Part shown: in pieces, positions 32,980 through 45,481 of the stretch | How positions within the stretch are numbered: the first letter of the stretch is position 1 | Layout of the letters: each line of letters opens with the position of its first letter | NCBI RefSeq assembly: GCF_000004075.3 | Contig: NC_026657.2 | Coordinates: forward strand, 10,044,001 to 10,108,000 | Source of the DNA: Cucumis sativus | Taxonomy: Eukaryota; Streptophyta; Magnoliopsida; Cucurbitales; Cucurbitaceae | Length of the DNA: 64,000 nucleotides | Reading direction: 5' to 3' | The notes under the pieces: generated by a model | Databases searched by the model: none | Told to the model about the DNA's origin: nothing | What the model saw: the letters and a program-made list of their open reading frames with translations, nothing else | Program-made: the position numbers and the translations under genes

Positions 32980-35900
32980 TTGGTGCAATGACAACAATAT
33001 ATCATATCAATATTTCAACGATATATCTTTCCTACCCTTCACCAATTATCTCTCCTCCCAACCTTCCGATGTTCGTATTGTTTATCCAAGAGTTCATGAT
33101 CGGCGTGTGGCCGGTAAGTATTTTCTCTCGCTTCTAATGCCTTGAACTTGTTGTCCGTAGTTTCGAACAATAAGTATGGAGCCTCCATTTATACCTATAC
33201 TCAGAGAATATGTACTATATAAACATTCTTAACTCTATTAAAGCAACTTTTCCCAATGAACCACTCTTTTAATGAGAATGTAATTAAGGCATTGTTAGTA
33301 AAAGCTTTTCACTTTCACGATATTTGATAAACATGGTTTTTTATCTCAAGATCAATTAGCATCATAGGTAATTAACCATACAGCTTTAAAAACTTGCTAT
33401 GTTTTCCATCTTTTTCAACGTTGATCCTCAATATGTTCTTCAAAATAGTGTCTTTTATCTCAAGGATCGATGTTTTGTTCAAAAGGCCAGAAAACAAACA
33501 AATAAATTATATATCTCATAAGGACCAAAATTAAAAGCATAGGAAAATGATATCATAATGATATAGCTAGTAGGTTATAATTGTATTTTCTTTTATATAT
33601 ATTCTACTTGATAGAAAATGATTTTTTTTTTTTGTTCATATTTTTTTGCAGGGGGAGAAAAAGGCATATAGTAGTTGGTGAAAAAGGGGGTTGGAATGTT
33701 TGTTGTAAGAAAGACAAAAACAAAATTGTGGGTTATTTCGATGATCATCAAACACACACACACACACTCACTCACAAAAATCAAAAGAATCAAAGCCAAA
33801 GCGTGGTGTATGTGCAAAAAAAGAGACAGAGAATATAATATATATATATATATTGTGTGTTTGTTTACTGTTTGGTTGGTGGAAGAGAAAATGAGGGAAA
33901 GTAAAAGAAAAAAGAAAAAGAAAAAGAAAGTTTTTCTTGGGTACATAATTGCTGACAAAAGAAGGCAGAAGAAAGAGGGTTGGTTTTATTGTCCTTCGAG
34001 AGGGAAAAAAGAAGAAGAAGAAGAAGAAGAGTTGAGGAGTGGTCCTATAAGGTTGTATGTTTGGTGATGACATTAATGTTTGTAATTTAATGTGTTTTGC
34101 AGTCTGTATCATCAAACAAGCCTAACTGCTCATAACACACACAACCTTTATTTCTTCTTTTATTTTGCATTTGGGTCTGTGGAGAGGAAAATGGGTGAAG
34201 ATATCAAACCATTTTTGCATAACCAAAAGAGGCATTTTTGAATCTTGTATGTATATTATGCTTTGTGCATTTGTTATCTTCTTCTTTTTGGACAAATTGG
34301 AGAAATCGGTACTAAAATATGGTTACAGTTGTAATGATACCATAAAATACTTCAAGAATATATTTTTACAATTTGTTGTTTTGTTTATTCTACATGTAAG
34401 AGGGAGTTTGGCTTGAAGATTTTGATTTAGTTGCAATTGATTTGTGTGATGTTATTTTGAAGTTAAATGATATGACCCACCTGTCTTGTTACTTAATGTG
34501 GATCGGTTTATTTAATGGATATTGGTTCAAATGTTTTTTTTTTTTTTTTTTGTTTCTCTGGACAAGTGGGTTGGGGGATTTAACTCAAAATAGCAAAGTA
34601 TATTCATAGTGATGGATAGATAGATGCATCTTCTTTATGTTTATTACGAAATTATTCCCTATTTTCATAGTCTCAATTGTTATTATTTTTTTTTCTTTTC
34701 GACTTGATATTTGATGTAATAAAAATTCAAGAAACAATTATGATAAAATAATAAGAGTCTAACTTATTTCCACATGAAAAAAAATAAAATTAATCTACTA
34801 AGGGAAGTTGGTTATATAATTCATAAGAATAATTCACAAGTGCTATTTTTGTTATTAGAAAAGGATGAAGAAAAACAGTCCCAATTTCCCATAGTTATGG
34901 GCAATTGGGATGGGAATCCAAAAAAGTAAAAAAGAAGAAGCCTACGCCATGAAATAATATTCATTAAATCCACCATTTTTTTATACTAAAAGCAATTTTC
35001 CTACTAGCACATGAGTGGACTCCACACTACTTTTAAAAAAGCATGTTGATACAACAATTAACGAATAGAGGTACTATAAATTTTTCTTCTATATATGCAT
35101 GCACATAATTAAACTAAAAATTTTCACTTTCATAGTTCTATTTTTTCCAAAGGCAGCATAACAATCTTTCTCCTATGCACGCATAAAATTAAGGCTTCAA
35201 CATCGATATCTATTTATCTAGATCATGAAAAGGTAAATAAAGTAAAAGAACAGAAAATAAAAAGAGTTTTTGTTACCAACTGTGGCTAGAAGTTTATAGC
35301 ATCTCAATTTGGACAAATAGGAATTGGTAAAGAACAAGGTGTTTTTGCACATACACTGCCTTTAATAATTTCTAATTTTCTATATTTCCAAAGGAGATTC
35401 TATCTCCTTTTTAGTATACCAAAGTCCACTTTAATGCTTTTCATTTCACAAAGTTCAAAAGTATAAATCATTTTCCAATGGAAAAAAAAGGTCTGGCTAT
35501 ATATTATTTCTAGAAGCTAGAAAGTTATTAATTATACCCTCAATTTATTTATATTGTATCCAATTAGTTAGTAGGTTTGCTTTTAAAAAGAAACATATCA
35601 TACAGTATAAAACTAAGTAGAATTTTAGGATGAACAAGACTTTAATCATAACATAAATAAAATTAATATGGGCTGTAAATAAAAAATACTCATTCAATAT
35701 AAAACTATTTACAAAATATAACGAAATTTATATTATATCAAAGATACAATGATAGACTTTTGTCAATGTCTATCTGTAATATATTTGGTATATTTTATAA
35801 AAACTTTAATTTATTTTATTATATTTAAAATATCTTATTTTAAAATACATGTGGACAAAAGACTTAATAGGTATATAATTTCAAGGTCAAAATTTTCCTT

Positions 35901-37235
35901 GTCTTGTCTTTATGAACATTTTTTCTAAGACAAATCATAAAAACCATTTAAATAGTATGATGATAGTTGTAATTACACTCTCAAACTTTCAATTGTAAAT
36001 ATTAAGTCTTTAAACTTATATAGACGTGTTAAAACTAAACCATTATACAAATTGTAACAATTGTATAAGTGCGAGAGTTACAACTTTTGAATGTATAATT
36101 TTCACAACTACTAACAGTTGTATAAGTTTTCACAACTACTAACAATTGTATAAGTGTGAGAGTTACAATTTTTGAATGTATAATTTTTACTACTATTATA
36201 AGTTTGATGGTGCAATTAAGATTTAATTTTTTATTAAAAGTTTGAGAATGTAATAAATGGGAAGCCATTTTTACAATTGACCTCTTCTTTTGAAATAAGG
36301 GTCATCAAAATTGTGTCAAAGCCATCCACACACTACATACTTAGAGCTTTGATAAACCCAAGAGATAATGGGAGAGAGAGGAATTTAAAGGAGTTTTGTT
36401 TTGATATGAAGTAAAAAGTGTACAAGGGGAAAGTGGATCCAAAGAGAGATTCCAAGAGGGCATCTAAAAAGAAAGACATTCTTTTAGTATTTTGATGCAT
36501 ATATTTTTTGTATTAAGTATGATCCCCAAGATACCTTGGTCTACACATTTGGTCTTGTTTTAACTATACCATTTTCATTTTCTCTCTCAATTATTTAAGG
36601 TTTTATTTGGAGTATGTGTTGGAATTATTCTCATGTAATCACCATATTTTACTCTATGTTGTTGGGATTTATATATGCACATTTATATTATTTTATTTTC
36701 ATCACCACTGCCAATTTTGGTGGCTCAATACTTCACTCTCTCAACTTCATTCATCTCAAGATAGAGTAAGCTTTGCCAATTTGGCAAATAGCTAGGGAGA
36801 TAATAGAGGTGTGTGTATACACACACACATAATACAGTTAAATAATAGTTGAAGATAATATAATTTTATCATACATAAAAATTTAATAACCGTTTATGAT
36901 CTCAATTAGTCTAATTTCAAAATTTCCCATTATTTCTCTATGGAAAAAAAAAAAGTAATTTCTGATCCTAAATCCTAAACTTTCGAAATTGTATCATTAA
37001 TTTCCCATTTTAGATATTTTGTTAATGGTCCTAATATTTTTCAACTTTGTATTTAATGTTGATTTCAATTTGAATTTGTTAAACCTATAAGTTGTCCATC
37101 TGTTTCCCCACTTGAAAAAAGTGAATCTAGACTCCAAATGATGGAGGCAAAGCTGAGGAAACACAAACATAGATTACATACTAAACCTAAAACTATTTTA
37201 ATAATAATAATAATAAAACAAAATTGTCCTGGGGA
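32980..37235. other. 4.2-kb AT-rich intergenic region
   Basis: The first few hundred bases are probably OFP 3' UTR. At 33.58-34.07 kb both strands show long but low-complexity frames (poly-Phe or poly-Lys/Glu) from simple repeats, including a CA tract at about 33750-33767 and a GAA run at about 34010-34031. These are not genes. No RNA gene or clear transposon was found, apart from the tandem repeat at 36.06-36.19 kb. Confidence 0.55.
36057..36190. repeat. Local direct and inverted repeats, ~85-bp period
   Basis: ACAATTGTATAAGTGCGAGAG...TTTTGAATGTATAATTTT at 36057-36103 recurs with few changes at 36142-36188. TTTTCACAACTACTAACA occurs twice between them. The ACAATTGT cores are palindromic, so the block can fold on itself. 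No coding value. Confidence 0.75.
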
Positions 37236-37239
37236 GCAT

Positions 37240-37345
37240 AGTGAATAACCTTACCCCATATTCTAATGGGCTAGCCCCAAGTATAAATGTTTGGGCTTTT
37301 CCACATTAGGCCCACACAGAATCCAAGGATCGTGAAAGATAATGT
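37240..37345 (+). promoter_or_regulatory. SECE1 promoter with site II boxes
   Basis: AATGGGCTAGCCCCA near 37265, TTGGGCTTTT near 37291, AGGCCCAC near 37307 and TGTGGGCC near 37343 form a TGGGCY/RGCCCA cluster within 200 bases of the SECE1 start. Clusters like this are typical for nuclear genes of organelle proteins. A TATA-like TATAAATG sits between them near 37281. Confidence 0.55.
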
Positions 37346-37442
37346 GGGCCACAAACAAAGCCCCAGCTATCCCAAGCTCTGACTACTGTCAAGTTCAACC
37401 GATTTATCCAATCTGATTCTCCACCGCTCACCGACAGGGAAA

Positions 37443-37982
37443 ATGGCCGTTCCGATTTCCCTGAAATTTCCGACGGTTCCATCCACTTTAACCAACAGAA
37501 CCGCCTCCTTGTTCGTACCACTACGGCGGAGCTCCCCTCATCATTCTCATCCTCACTCACAACATACGATCAGATTCCCAACGATTAGATCCAACAGAAA
37601 CGTTAAGTTCTCCGCCGTCAATGCTGTGCAGGAAAGCCAAGAGAATACAGAATCCGACGGTGTGGAGGTTCAAGCAGGGCCACCAACGGAGGAGCCGAAA
37701 ACGGCCGACCAATCAGCAGAATCCGGCGCGAATTTGGGCGCCGAAATTCAGGAGGCTTTGAAGCAGCAAAAGGTGGAGAAAGAAGGGGACCTGATCGGCG
37801 GAGTGGCGGAGGAGATTAAAGAGATTGAATGGCCAGCGTTTCGAAAGGTTTTGGGCACGACGGGGGTAGTGATCGGCGTTATTGCTGGCTCTAGTGTCGT
37901 TCTGCTCACTGTGAATGCCTTATTGGCAGAGCTGTCCGATCGAGTTTTCGCCGGAAAAGGAGTTCAAGATTTCTTTAGTTGA
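37443..37982 (+). CDS. SECE1: Plastid SecE subunit of the thylakoid Sec translocase (179 aa)
   Basis: Intronless gene. Residues 1 to about 57 are Ser/Thr/Arg/Pro-rich with almost no acidic residues, a chloroplast transit peptide that could be cut near VKFSA-VNA. A low-complexity acidic and Gln-rich spacer follows (about 60-115). The SecE signature is IKEIEWPAFRKVLGTTGVV at about 125-143. One membrane span, TTGVVIGVIAGSSVVLLTVN, runs at about 139-158, and a short tail ends in FFS. SecE joins SecY and SecA in the thylakoid membrane to import or insert lumen and membrane proteins; bacterial SecE has the same amphipathic helix plus span. It sits between the OFP and FdC1 genes, as I recall for At4g14870. 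No oddities. Confidence 0.95.
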   Translation: MAVPISLKFPTVPSTLTNRTASLFVPLRRSSPHHSHPHSQHTIRFPTIRSNRNVKFSAVNAVQESQENTESDGVEVQAGPPTEEPKTADQSAESGANLGAEIQEALKQQKVEKEGDLIGGVAEEIKEIEWPAFRKVLGTTGVVIGVIAGSSVVLLTVNALLAELSDRVFAGKGVQDFFS

Positions 37983-38259
37983 AAGTTCGATTTTTTTTCT
38001 TGAGATGTAAACTTTGTAACTGAAATCCAATGGCTTCTACGGAAGAAACTGGATTGTAATTTGTGTTAAGAAGGAAGAATCCATTGCAGCATAATCAAAC
38101 TACGTGAAATTTGAAGAGTATTCTAAAACTTAAAACTTCCTATTGAACAGAATGTTGTTAAAACAAAATTTCACACAAACAAGCTTATAACAGTTTATAG
38201 AAGAGATAGATTCCCAAGGATTCTGATGTTGTCCATATCATCAAAATCTGAATCACAAT

Positions 38260-38790
38260 AATCAAATGGGTCATGAGAAATATCTATTTTCGACATCATA
38301 AACAATGGGGATATCTGAGGCTTGGATGAGTCGTTTGCAATGGTCTCCAATGACCTATCCTTTCATTCTCACTTCCAAGGCTTACCTTAGGCAATGCTTT
38401 TGTGCAAAAGCTGCAGGACTCGAACAAATTGAGGGGCTAGTAAAAGCAAACCATCTTCCCAAGAACATGAAGCCACATAAAATCTAAGAAGTATTTATAT
38501 GCCTAGGTTAAGAAAAACAACACAACCTGTAACGAATGGATCAACTCATTGAAGCATAGCATCAAACAGATGGTCTGCATTAAACGAATGAATCGAAAGG
38601 CATTGCAAAACCTATTTTCAGTCGGAGCCGCAAGCTGCAAGCAAAACATGAACATGTTTCCCAAAAATAGGAAAGAAAATAAACCATACTTGATTGATGC
38701 TGTAATGTCCTAGGATTCAGAATCTGGATTTGGTCTCCTACCCTTTCGAGGGTACTCAACCTAAAGCTAAACAAACTATGAAACGATTAA
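38260..38790. repeat. Diverged segment A, related to 41.02-41.47 kb
   Basis: Several ordered motifs are shared with the segment at 41.02-41.47 kb: GGGATATCT[G/A]AG followed by a related stretch (38308 and 41099) and GAAGCATA[G/T]CATCAAACAG (38551 and 41280). The same order and strand suggest one old duplication. The minus strand of A contains a short frame ending ISHDPFDYCDSDFDDMDNIR before a stop at about 38200, which might be the end of an old coding exon. I cannot name a family. Confidence 0.45.
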
Positions 38791-38912
38791 AGCTAATGAA
38801 AGAATGTATAGATAGTAACTCTTACAATTCACTTGATTTTTCTTAATCATACTTTCATATCCCAGGATCCCTCTAATGTGATATCAATTTAGTAGTAAGA
38901 GGAGTTGACAAC

Positions 38913-39025
38913 TTCAAGTAACAACGAATGGATTAAGAAAATTGCATCTTAAGGCCACAAGAATTCAAGTAACAACGAATGGAAGGAGATGAATTAAGAA
39001 AATTGCATCTTAAGGCCCCAAGAAT
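38913..39025 (+). repeat. Tandem duplication, ~51-60-bp unit, upstream of FDC1
   Basis: TTCAAGTAACAACGAATGGA...TTAAGAAAATTGCATCTTAA occurs at 38913-38963 and again at 38964-39025; the second copy has about 10 extra bases (AGGAGATGA). It lies about 350 bases upstream of the FDC1 start. Confidence 0.88.
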
Positions 39026-39377
39026 TTTTTGGTTTTTTCTTGAGATGTTTTCTAATATAACTAAATTGATTGAAATAATTATAAATATAGCAAAATATAT
39101 ATTTCCATCTTAATAAATATTTTAACATATTTGTCCTTCAAAACAATTACTTTCACTAATTAAAATAAATATTAAAATTTTTATTGAACAACCATAGGGG
39201 TGCAAAACACCAAGTTTGTTTCAGAAAACTAATTTCTCAAGACTCCCTACCGCTGTGAATCTGTGATGGGGCCATGCTTGAAATCAGAACCTTATCTCTT
39301 CATCAACGCCCTCGAATGGTCACAACCTCACAAATTACCTCATTTTCAATTCATCCCTAAGCAGAGAAAAGAAAACA

Positions 39378-39812
39378 ATGGCAACTCTTCATTTTGTTCC
39401 TTCCGCTTTCTCCCTACCAAAACAAAAGCAACCCATCAAGCTTTCCTCAGTCAGACCCACTACTCAGATAAGCTGTTCACGACGGCGCTTGGTGGTCCGG
39501 TCGTACAAAGTAGTGATTGAGCACGAGGGGCAGACTACCGAGCTTGAGGTCGATCCCGATGAGAGCATATTGAGCAGTGCCTTGGACAATGGCTTAGAAA
39601 TTCCTCACGATTGCAAGCTTGGAGTTTGCATGACTTGCCCTGCTCGCCTTGTCAGTGGCACCGTCGACCAAAGCGAAGGTATGTTGAGCGATGACGTTGT
39701 GGCACAAGGCTATTCGCTTCTATGTGTGGCTTATCCTCGCTCAGATTGCCACATTAAAACCATCCCTGAGGAGGAATTGTTGGCACTTCAATTAGCCACG
39801 GCTAATGACTAA
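39378..39812 (+). CDS. FDC1: FdC1-type plastid 2Fe-2S ferredoxin (144 aa)
   Basis: Intronless. Residues 1 to about 42 are a chloroplast transit peptide rich in Ser, Pro, Gln, Lys and Arg. The beta-grasp ferredoxin domain starts at about 43 (YKVVIEHEGQTTELEVD). The cluster ligands are Cys79, Cys84, Cys87 and Cys116 (CKLGVCMTC ... LLCVAYP), the plant ferredoxin C-x4-C-x2-C...C pattern. The protein runs on to an extended C-terminus EEELLALQLATAND, the hallmark of FdC proteins that distinguishes them from leaf and root ferredoxins. FdC1 accepts electrons at photosystem I but works poorly with FNR, so it is thought to route electrons to other stromal acceptors. Its place beside SECE1 matches At4g14890 as I remember it. 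Confidence 0.93.
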   Translation: MATLHFVPSAFSLPKQKQPIKLSSVRPTTQISCSRRRLVVRSYKVVIEHEGQTTELEVDPDESILSSALDNGLEIPHDCKLGVCMTCPARLVSGTVDQSEGMLSDDVVAQGYSLLCVAYPRSDCHIKTIPEEELLALQLATAND

Positions 39813-40389
39813 AATCTGAGTACTTCGTTGGATGATTTTGTAGATTTAATTCTGGTTTAGTTTATAACTATATTGAAATCGATCTATCTGGGATGTTGTC
39901 TCTTTTGGCTGTTGTTTGGTCATTTGGGTATAATGATAAATCTTTTCATTTGATTCCAGTCAGTAGCAGATGGAAATGGATGTATATTGTTAAAGAATCC
40001 CAACCTATTTCTCCATCTAGAGCTTCTAATTTTGGAAAATAACACACACACACACAGACATATATATATATTCAGATAAGATTCTGATTCTGATAGACGA
40101 GGAATTGAAGTTCTTCATAACGAAATACTGAAAAAAACTTGACAGTTTGTGAGGGAAGTAAATAAAGAGGTTGATTAGAAAACTAGCTTCCTTTTATTGT
40201 TTCCTCTCGCCTTTTGTACTGAATTGTGGATATCACCAGCCCGCACTTCTTGAGTCAAAACTGCTGTATAAATGGAGGAGTTCTTCCTTGAAGTCATGTT
40301 TGAATTCATATGCTTAGAAATGGAATGTACCACAGCAACAATCTTAATTGTCACTCAGTGAGCTACATATGTAACGCTCATGTGTTGAT

Positions 40390-40740
40390 GCATGAATTTA
40401 GACAATGTGGGCTGCCAATATGGCGTCCGAGATAGATCTCAGTCTAGAAATGATTTTGAGACCTGTCACATAAACTTGCGCAGTCGTGGTGTTTGGCCAC
40501 CTACACTTCGGAGCTCATTTTGTCAGTGTAGCTCATTTTGTCATACTTATCAGTTCAATTGTCTCCTTTGCTTGATTCGTTCGGCTATTCGGAGGCTTGG
40601 TTTAAGTCAGAGAACGAACAGCGTGCTCCAATGGGTTTCAAGACATGCGTCTTCCGGTGGTTTAGGTCATGTGGCAAGCTATATGAGTATGGCGATGCCA
40701 ATAACATAATGGCTCGTGGTAAGGACCAATAAGCTAATAA
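40390..40740 (+). other. GC-richer island, possible gene relic
   Basis: This stretch stands out from AT-rich surroundings and holds a 105-codon frame at 40392-40709. A shifted frame at 40538-40732 reads QLSPLLDSFGYSEAWFKSEN and GFKTCVFRWFRSCGKLYEYG. Neither has a family I recognise, and all three plus frames look partly coding-like, as in a decayed exon. It could be the first exon of an unseen gene, a processed fragment or a repeat. Confidence 0.35.
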
Positions 40741-41019
40741 AAACACGAGTGTTCTGAGCTTCTTCTCAACATCATGATTCTTCCTTTCACCTATTGCATG
40801 TTTGTTCAGTTAGGAAGGTGTACAAGGCCATTTGCCAAACACTATAATCGGGTTTATCATTGATTTTCCTTATTCTTTGTTGTAGATTTTCCTTTTCCTT
40901 TGTAGTTATATCTTCCCATGGATATCAAACTATCCTGTCTCCTTACTTTTCGGAACCTCAATCAAGTTTAGTGAAAAGATGTCCCCGTATTGTAAATATC
41001 ATAAAAGTAGACAATGATC

Positions 41020-41470
41020 AACTGGGTCATGATCCTTCTGACTTTAAATTAAACATCATAAGTAACTGAATGAGGTTCACCATCATCAATGAATAGAGGG
41101 GATATCTAAGACCTGGACAAACCATTTGTAATTTATTGAATGATCTAGCCAAAGAACAAAAATCCACTTTGAAGTTCGTTCCTAATCTTGCATCTATATA
41201 CGTCAATATGGGATGTCCACGACAAAAACGAAAAAGAAAAAACTAATACAAATAGCACAGTGAAGAAACGACTTTCATAGAAGCATATCATCAAACAGTT
41301 GTTGTGCATTGATCAATTGATGCAAATTTGAACTATTTAACTTCGTGCAATTGAAATCGACATAAAAGTGGAAGTTATAAATGTATTACTTTCTAAATTG
41401 GTACCTCAAACTCGCAATCTGGGTTGATTGGGTTGATTGAAAGTTCGTCTTCAACTTTCTCCTCCTATTT
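41020..41470. repeat. Diverged segment B, related to 38.26-38.79 kb
   Basis: This is the partner of segment A. On its minus strand a TAG|GAGGAGAAAGTTGAAGACG context could be an acceptor. It opens the 20-codon stretch EEKVEDELSINPINPDCEFE, which ends at a GAG|GTACCA donor-like site near 41400. That would suit a small relic exon, but the downstream sequence contains stops. Confidence 0.4.
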
Positions 41471-44400
41471 GCTCAAAAGTGGTAAGATCTCAAAATTGGG
41501 AGGTATTTCTTACAGAGTGGTTCCATTAATGGTTTAGGAATTTGTGGTTGGTTGACTTTTGTTTGTTTAGTTTCATCCAACCTTACTAGAGAGATAGACC
41601 CTGAAACTTCCAAGGCCAAGAAGGAAGATGTGCGAATTTTGTTACTTTCTAACTATCTCGACATTATCTAGTGTTTTACTGACCCACACACTTACTTGTT
41701 AACGAGATAAACTAATATAACTCAAAGTTGTTAATGTTTATACAAATGGATCATAGAAAAAATCTAAGATTCCTTTTAATTGAGCTTCTTCCATATTTTT
41801 ATGGATGACTTAACAACAACTCAATTCCTAGACCAAAGAAAACTGGAACAACTTTTACCAATAACACCAAAAATCTAAATAGACAAGGAAGATGAAGTGT
41901 CTGATCCAATATTTAGTGCACCTAGAAGCGTATGGCATAGTTGGACGATAGAAGGAGCTCAAAGGTAAGGTGGCATGGCCAATGTGCCTAACCAATAGTA
42001 GTGATAAAGTCATGTGCACCCAAGATTAAACGGAAGTACCATTTGGTGCAACTTTTCATATATATTTGAATACTTTGATGTATTTTGAACCACGTTAAAC
42101 TCTTTTATATATGATTTGTATCATTTTTTTTCTTTAGTAAGAAAGTTTGAGGTTTTTTAACCTACTTAATTAAAAATATTATTTTTAAAATCGTCTAATT
42201 GAAATAAAAAGAGTTTTCCAGAATAATTTCCCAAAAATTAGCATATCTACCTAGCTCTTGTTGTATATTAAAAATAGAAAAAGAAATTTTATGATTATTA
42301 ATTAACAATGATTAGGTATAGTCTAATAGTGATAGATCTATATAGGTTTTGAAAAACTATTAGTAACAATCAAATTAAGGTCGATCGGTTGATTTTCATA
42401 CAAAAAATTTGCATACCGATCAACTTATATACATTTTAGTTTTTTTTTTAAAAAAGAAGTACAAAATCGCCGACCCTAAACTAAAACACAAATCTATTGT
42501 CTTAGTGATCGTTTATTATTTTCTTTATGTTTTCTAATTTTCATAGCCCACTATCTTGTAAAAACCGACCAACCGTTGAAATTTTCCACATGTTTATGGT
42601 CATTTTTTGTGGTCATGTTTTATTCAAAACTAACACCGATCTCCAGATACTTTGTCTAAGCTACATATAATATCGTACTCTCCATTTTTTCTACAAAAAT
42701 CTATTCCATGATAAATAAGGGATTGCACTCCATTTTCTTTGTTAGTATAAGTCAAATATTAGAGAAATTGAACTTGAAATCTCTTTATTAAATAAGATAT
42801 CCTCCCAACTAAATTATGTTATTATTGGCATTTTTTTTATATATTATTTAATGATTGTGGGAAAGTGATTAGTTTATTGTTAAATCAAAATGAGGAGGAT
42901 AAGCATTTTGTTTTGTTGAATTGCGGAAAGCATTTTTGCAAGATTCTATTCCATCGCATTACGACCTCTTCCAAGACGTCACACGTCATCTTCGTTACGA
43001 AAAAAAGAAAAACAATCAAATCAAATCAAATACCAATATCTTATTCTCTGATTATTTAATATTCAAATGTTAAATTTATATAATTTCAACAAATTTAGAA
43101 AGTTTTCAAAATCACATTTTGCTTTTACTTTCTATAAAATATCAACACGTTTTTTTAATCTTTTTATTTAGTGGTTAATGTAGATAAAAATAATAATTAA
43201 ATACCTTTTTTTATTTCAAAGGTTTACAATAATTGTTTTGTCTCAAATAACTTTATACATTTGTTTTAAATAATAATATAATATTTTAAATTGAAAGAGT
43301 AAGTTTTAAAAATTATACTTTTTTGAACTATTTTAAAAAATCAAACACAAAAATACTTCATGACATTTTAAATCTGTTTTAAAAAATTTAACGACTACCT
43401 TTTGAAAACTCGAGAAATTAAATGGGTATATTTTTATAAATTTAGAAAATAAAAAGGTGAAGACCTCGTGAACAAAAAGACATTCATTTAAAGTTGAAAA
43501 CTAAAAAGATAATTGTTTCAAAATAAAATTAAACAGTCTTGTCTTAAGTAGAAATTAAACGGTATTTGTTATTTAATAAATGTCAATAATCATATAATTA
43601 CGAAGATATAAGAAAATAAAATTTATTTAAAAGATAAAACTTCATAAAAAAATAAATAAGATATATACATTGTTAATAAGTACTAGGTATAGGTAAAACA
43701 TTTGATTTTGAGGTTTGTAGGTCATGTTTGGTAACATTTATGTTTTATGTTTTCTGATTCTTATTTACTGTTTATTCTTTTCTTTTAGAACAAGAAACGT
43801 AAATGTGTTTGCTAACTGTTTCTTTTTCTTGTTTCTAGAAAAAAAAAACAGAAGCAAAAAATGTGTTAGTGATCTTATGGAGATCAAGATGAAGATTGAG
43901 ATCTGAAGGACAGAGCCGACGAGGAGGAAGACGAAAACCCACGATGAAGAGGAAGACTGAAAGACGAAGAGGAAGATAAATACCCACATATTGAACGAAA
44001 ATCCAAACTCGTGTAAAGAGGAAGATGATAGGAGGCAAAGTGGAAGATGGTGAAGACAATGAGAAGAAGAGGAAGATGATGGTTATTTGGAAAAGATGAT
44101 GGAGACAATGGAAAGGAAAAGGAAACCACGTGAACAACGATTATTTGTGGAAGAAGATGAAAATAAGAGGAAGAAAAAGGAAACCACGTAGGAAATTAGA
44201 AAAGGAAGTAGAAAAATAATTGAGAAAAAGAAAAAGAAAAAATAAACCGATAAAAATAATTAAGAAAAAGAAAAATAAAACTAATAAAAATTATTGAGAA
44301 AAAGGAAAAGAAAACCTTATAAATAATTGATAAAAAGTAAACCAATAAAAACAACTCATGCACGAAACTGAAAAAACTACTATTTTTTTTTCCAATAATT

Positions 44401-45335
44401 CATTCTAAAATGAGAAACATTTATATTTCTTTTAGAACGAGAAACAAAAGAATGTTATCAAATACCTCTGTTTCTTAAAAATGAAAACGAAAATGAAAAC
44501 ATGAAACAGAGAATGAGAACGTTACCAATTGGGCCGGTAGTTTTAAAAAGATTAAATTCACTCATTTCATTCTAAATTTATTGTTTTGTTGTTTATTTAT
44601 TTACAACTATTTAAAAAACGAAAAAAAAAGTCACCAATAGTATAAAAAAACAACTTTATTTTCATCGTTAGAGTAGACATTTTAAAAAACAACAAAATAT
44701 TAAAATTATTTACAAAATACACCTAAATTCACCAAAGTCATTTGAAAATATTTGTTTGCTATATTTTATAAATAACTGTTTAATTCTAAATTTTTAATTT
44801 TATCACGAAAATATTTTAAGAGATATTTAATGAATTATAGAACATTATTCTATATCAAATTGATAAATTCTTGAGATAAACAATATGAAAGCTTTTTTTG
44901 TTTGGTATATTATTAATATTGTTTTCCAAATTTAATGAAATTTGAGAATGTTATTTAATTATTAATTTTTTTATGAAATTTGAAAGAGGATTTTTTAAAT
45001 AACTTGGATCAAATTATTTACAAGTTATATATCTAGGCACCACAAAAGTCTAGTAATCTTTGTTAAAGATTGATATAAGTCTATTAATATTTATCAGTGA
45101 CGAATACAAATAGAAATTGTTTATTAATAGAGATGGTAGAAAATCTATTATTCTGATACCAGTTGAAACATATAGAAATGTATGATTGTTAGAAACGTAC
45201 GTTTGCATCGAGGAGAGTCTAAAATTAAAACTACAACAAGATTAGGTACATAATTTATAAAAGTTAAAAGTACAAATTGATACAAATAACTTTACACTAA
45301 AAAATTACAAGTCTTTTTTGTAACTTTTTGAAGGA
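41471..45335. other. AT-rich intergenic DNA with one MITE
   Basis: No gene supported. The frame at 42.87-43.06 kb is short and without family. The 43.7-44.5 kb interval is a transposon, entered separately. Remaining sequence is strongly AT-rich with long A or T runs. Confidence 0.55.
43720..44535. mobile_element. Non-autonomous DNA transposon (hAT-like MITE), ~816 bp
   Basis: The left end GGTCATGTTTGGTAACATTTATG pairs with the reverse complement of the right end (GGCCCAATTGGTAACGTTCTC). Subterminal motifs repeat on both sides in inverted order (AGAACAAGAAACG on the left, TTTAGAACGAGAAACA on the right). The interior is a long GA-rich tract (GAAGAGGAAGA units) that produces artificial Ser/Phe-rich frames on the minus strand but encodes nothing. 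Ends of the type 'TTTGGTAAC' with GTTTCTT-type subterminal repeats are frequent in plant MITEs. The target duplication is not clear. Confidence 0.65.
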
Positions 45336-45481
45336 GTGGAGCTTTTTAATTGGCCACTAAGAACCAAATATAATTACAAATTGCAACATTGCTTTTTAGA
45401 ATCATTTTCCTGGACTCGAGGCCATACTCAAACTTTCCTTCTTCTACGTTGCTCCGGTGAGCTCCTTCTCCGTACGCAAAT

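Noticed and set aside
33593-34115. Long Phe-rich and Lys/Glu-rich frames on both strands
   Set aside because: They arise from CA, GAA and A/T simple repeats; composition is extreme and no domain or splice signal supports them.
43835-44137. Ser/Phe/Leu-rich minus-strand frames of 80-100 codons
   Set aside because: They mirror the GA-rich core of a MITE and carry no protein signature.
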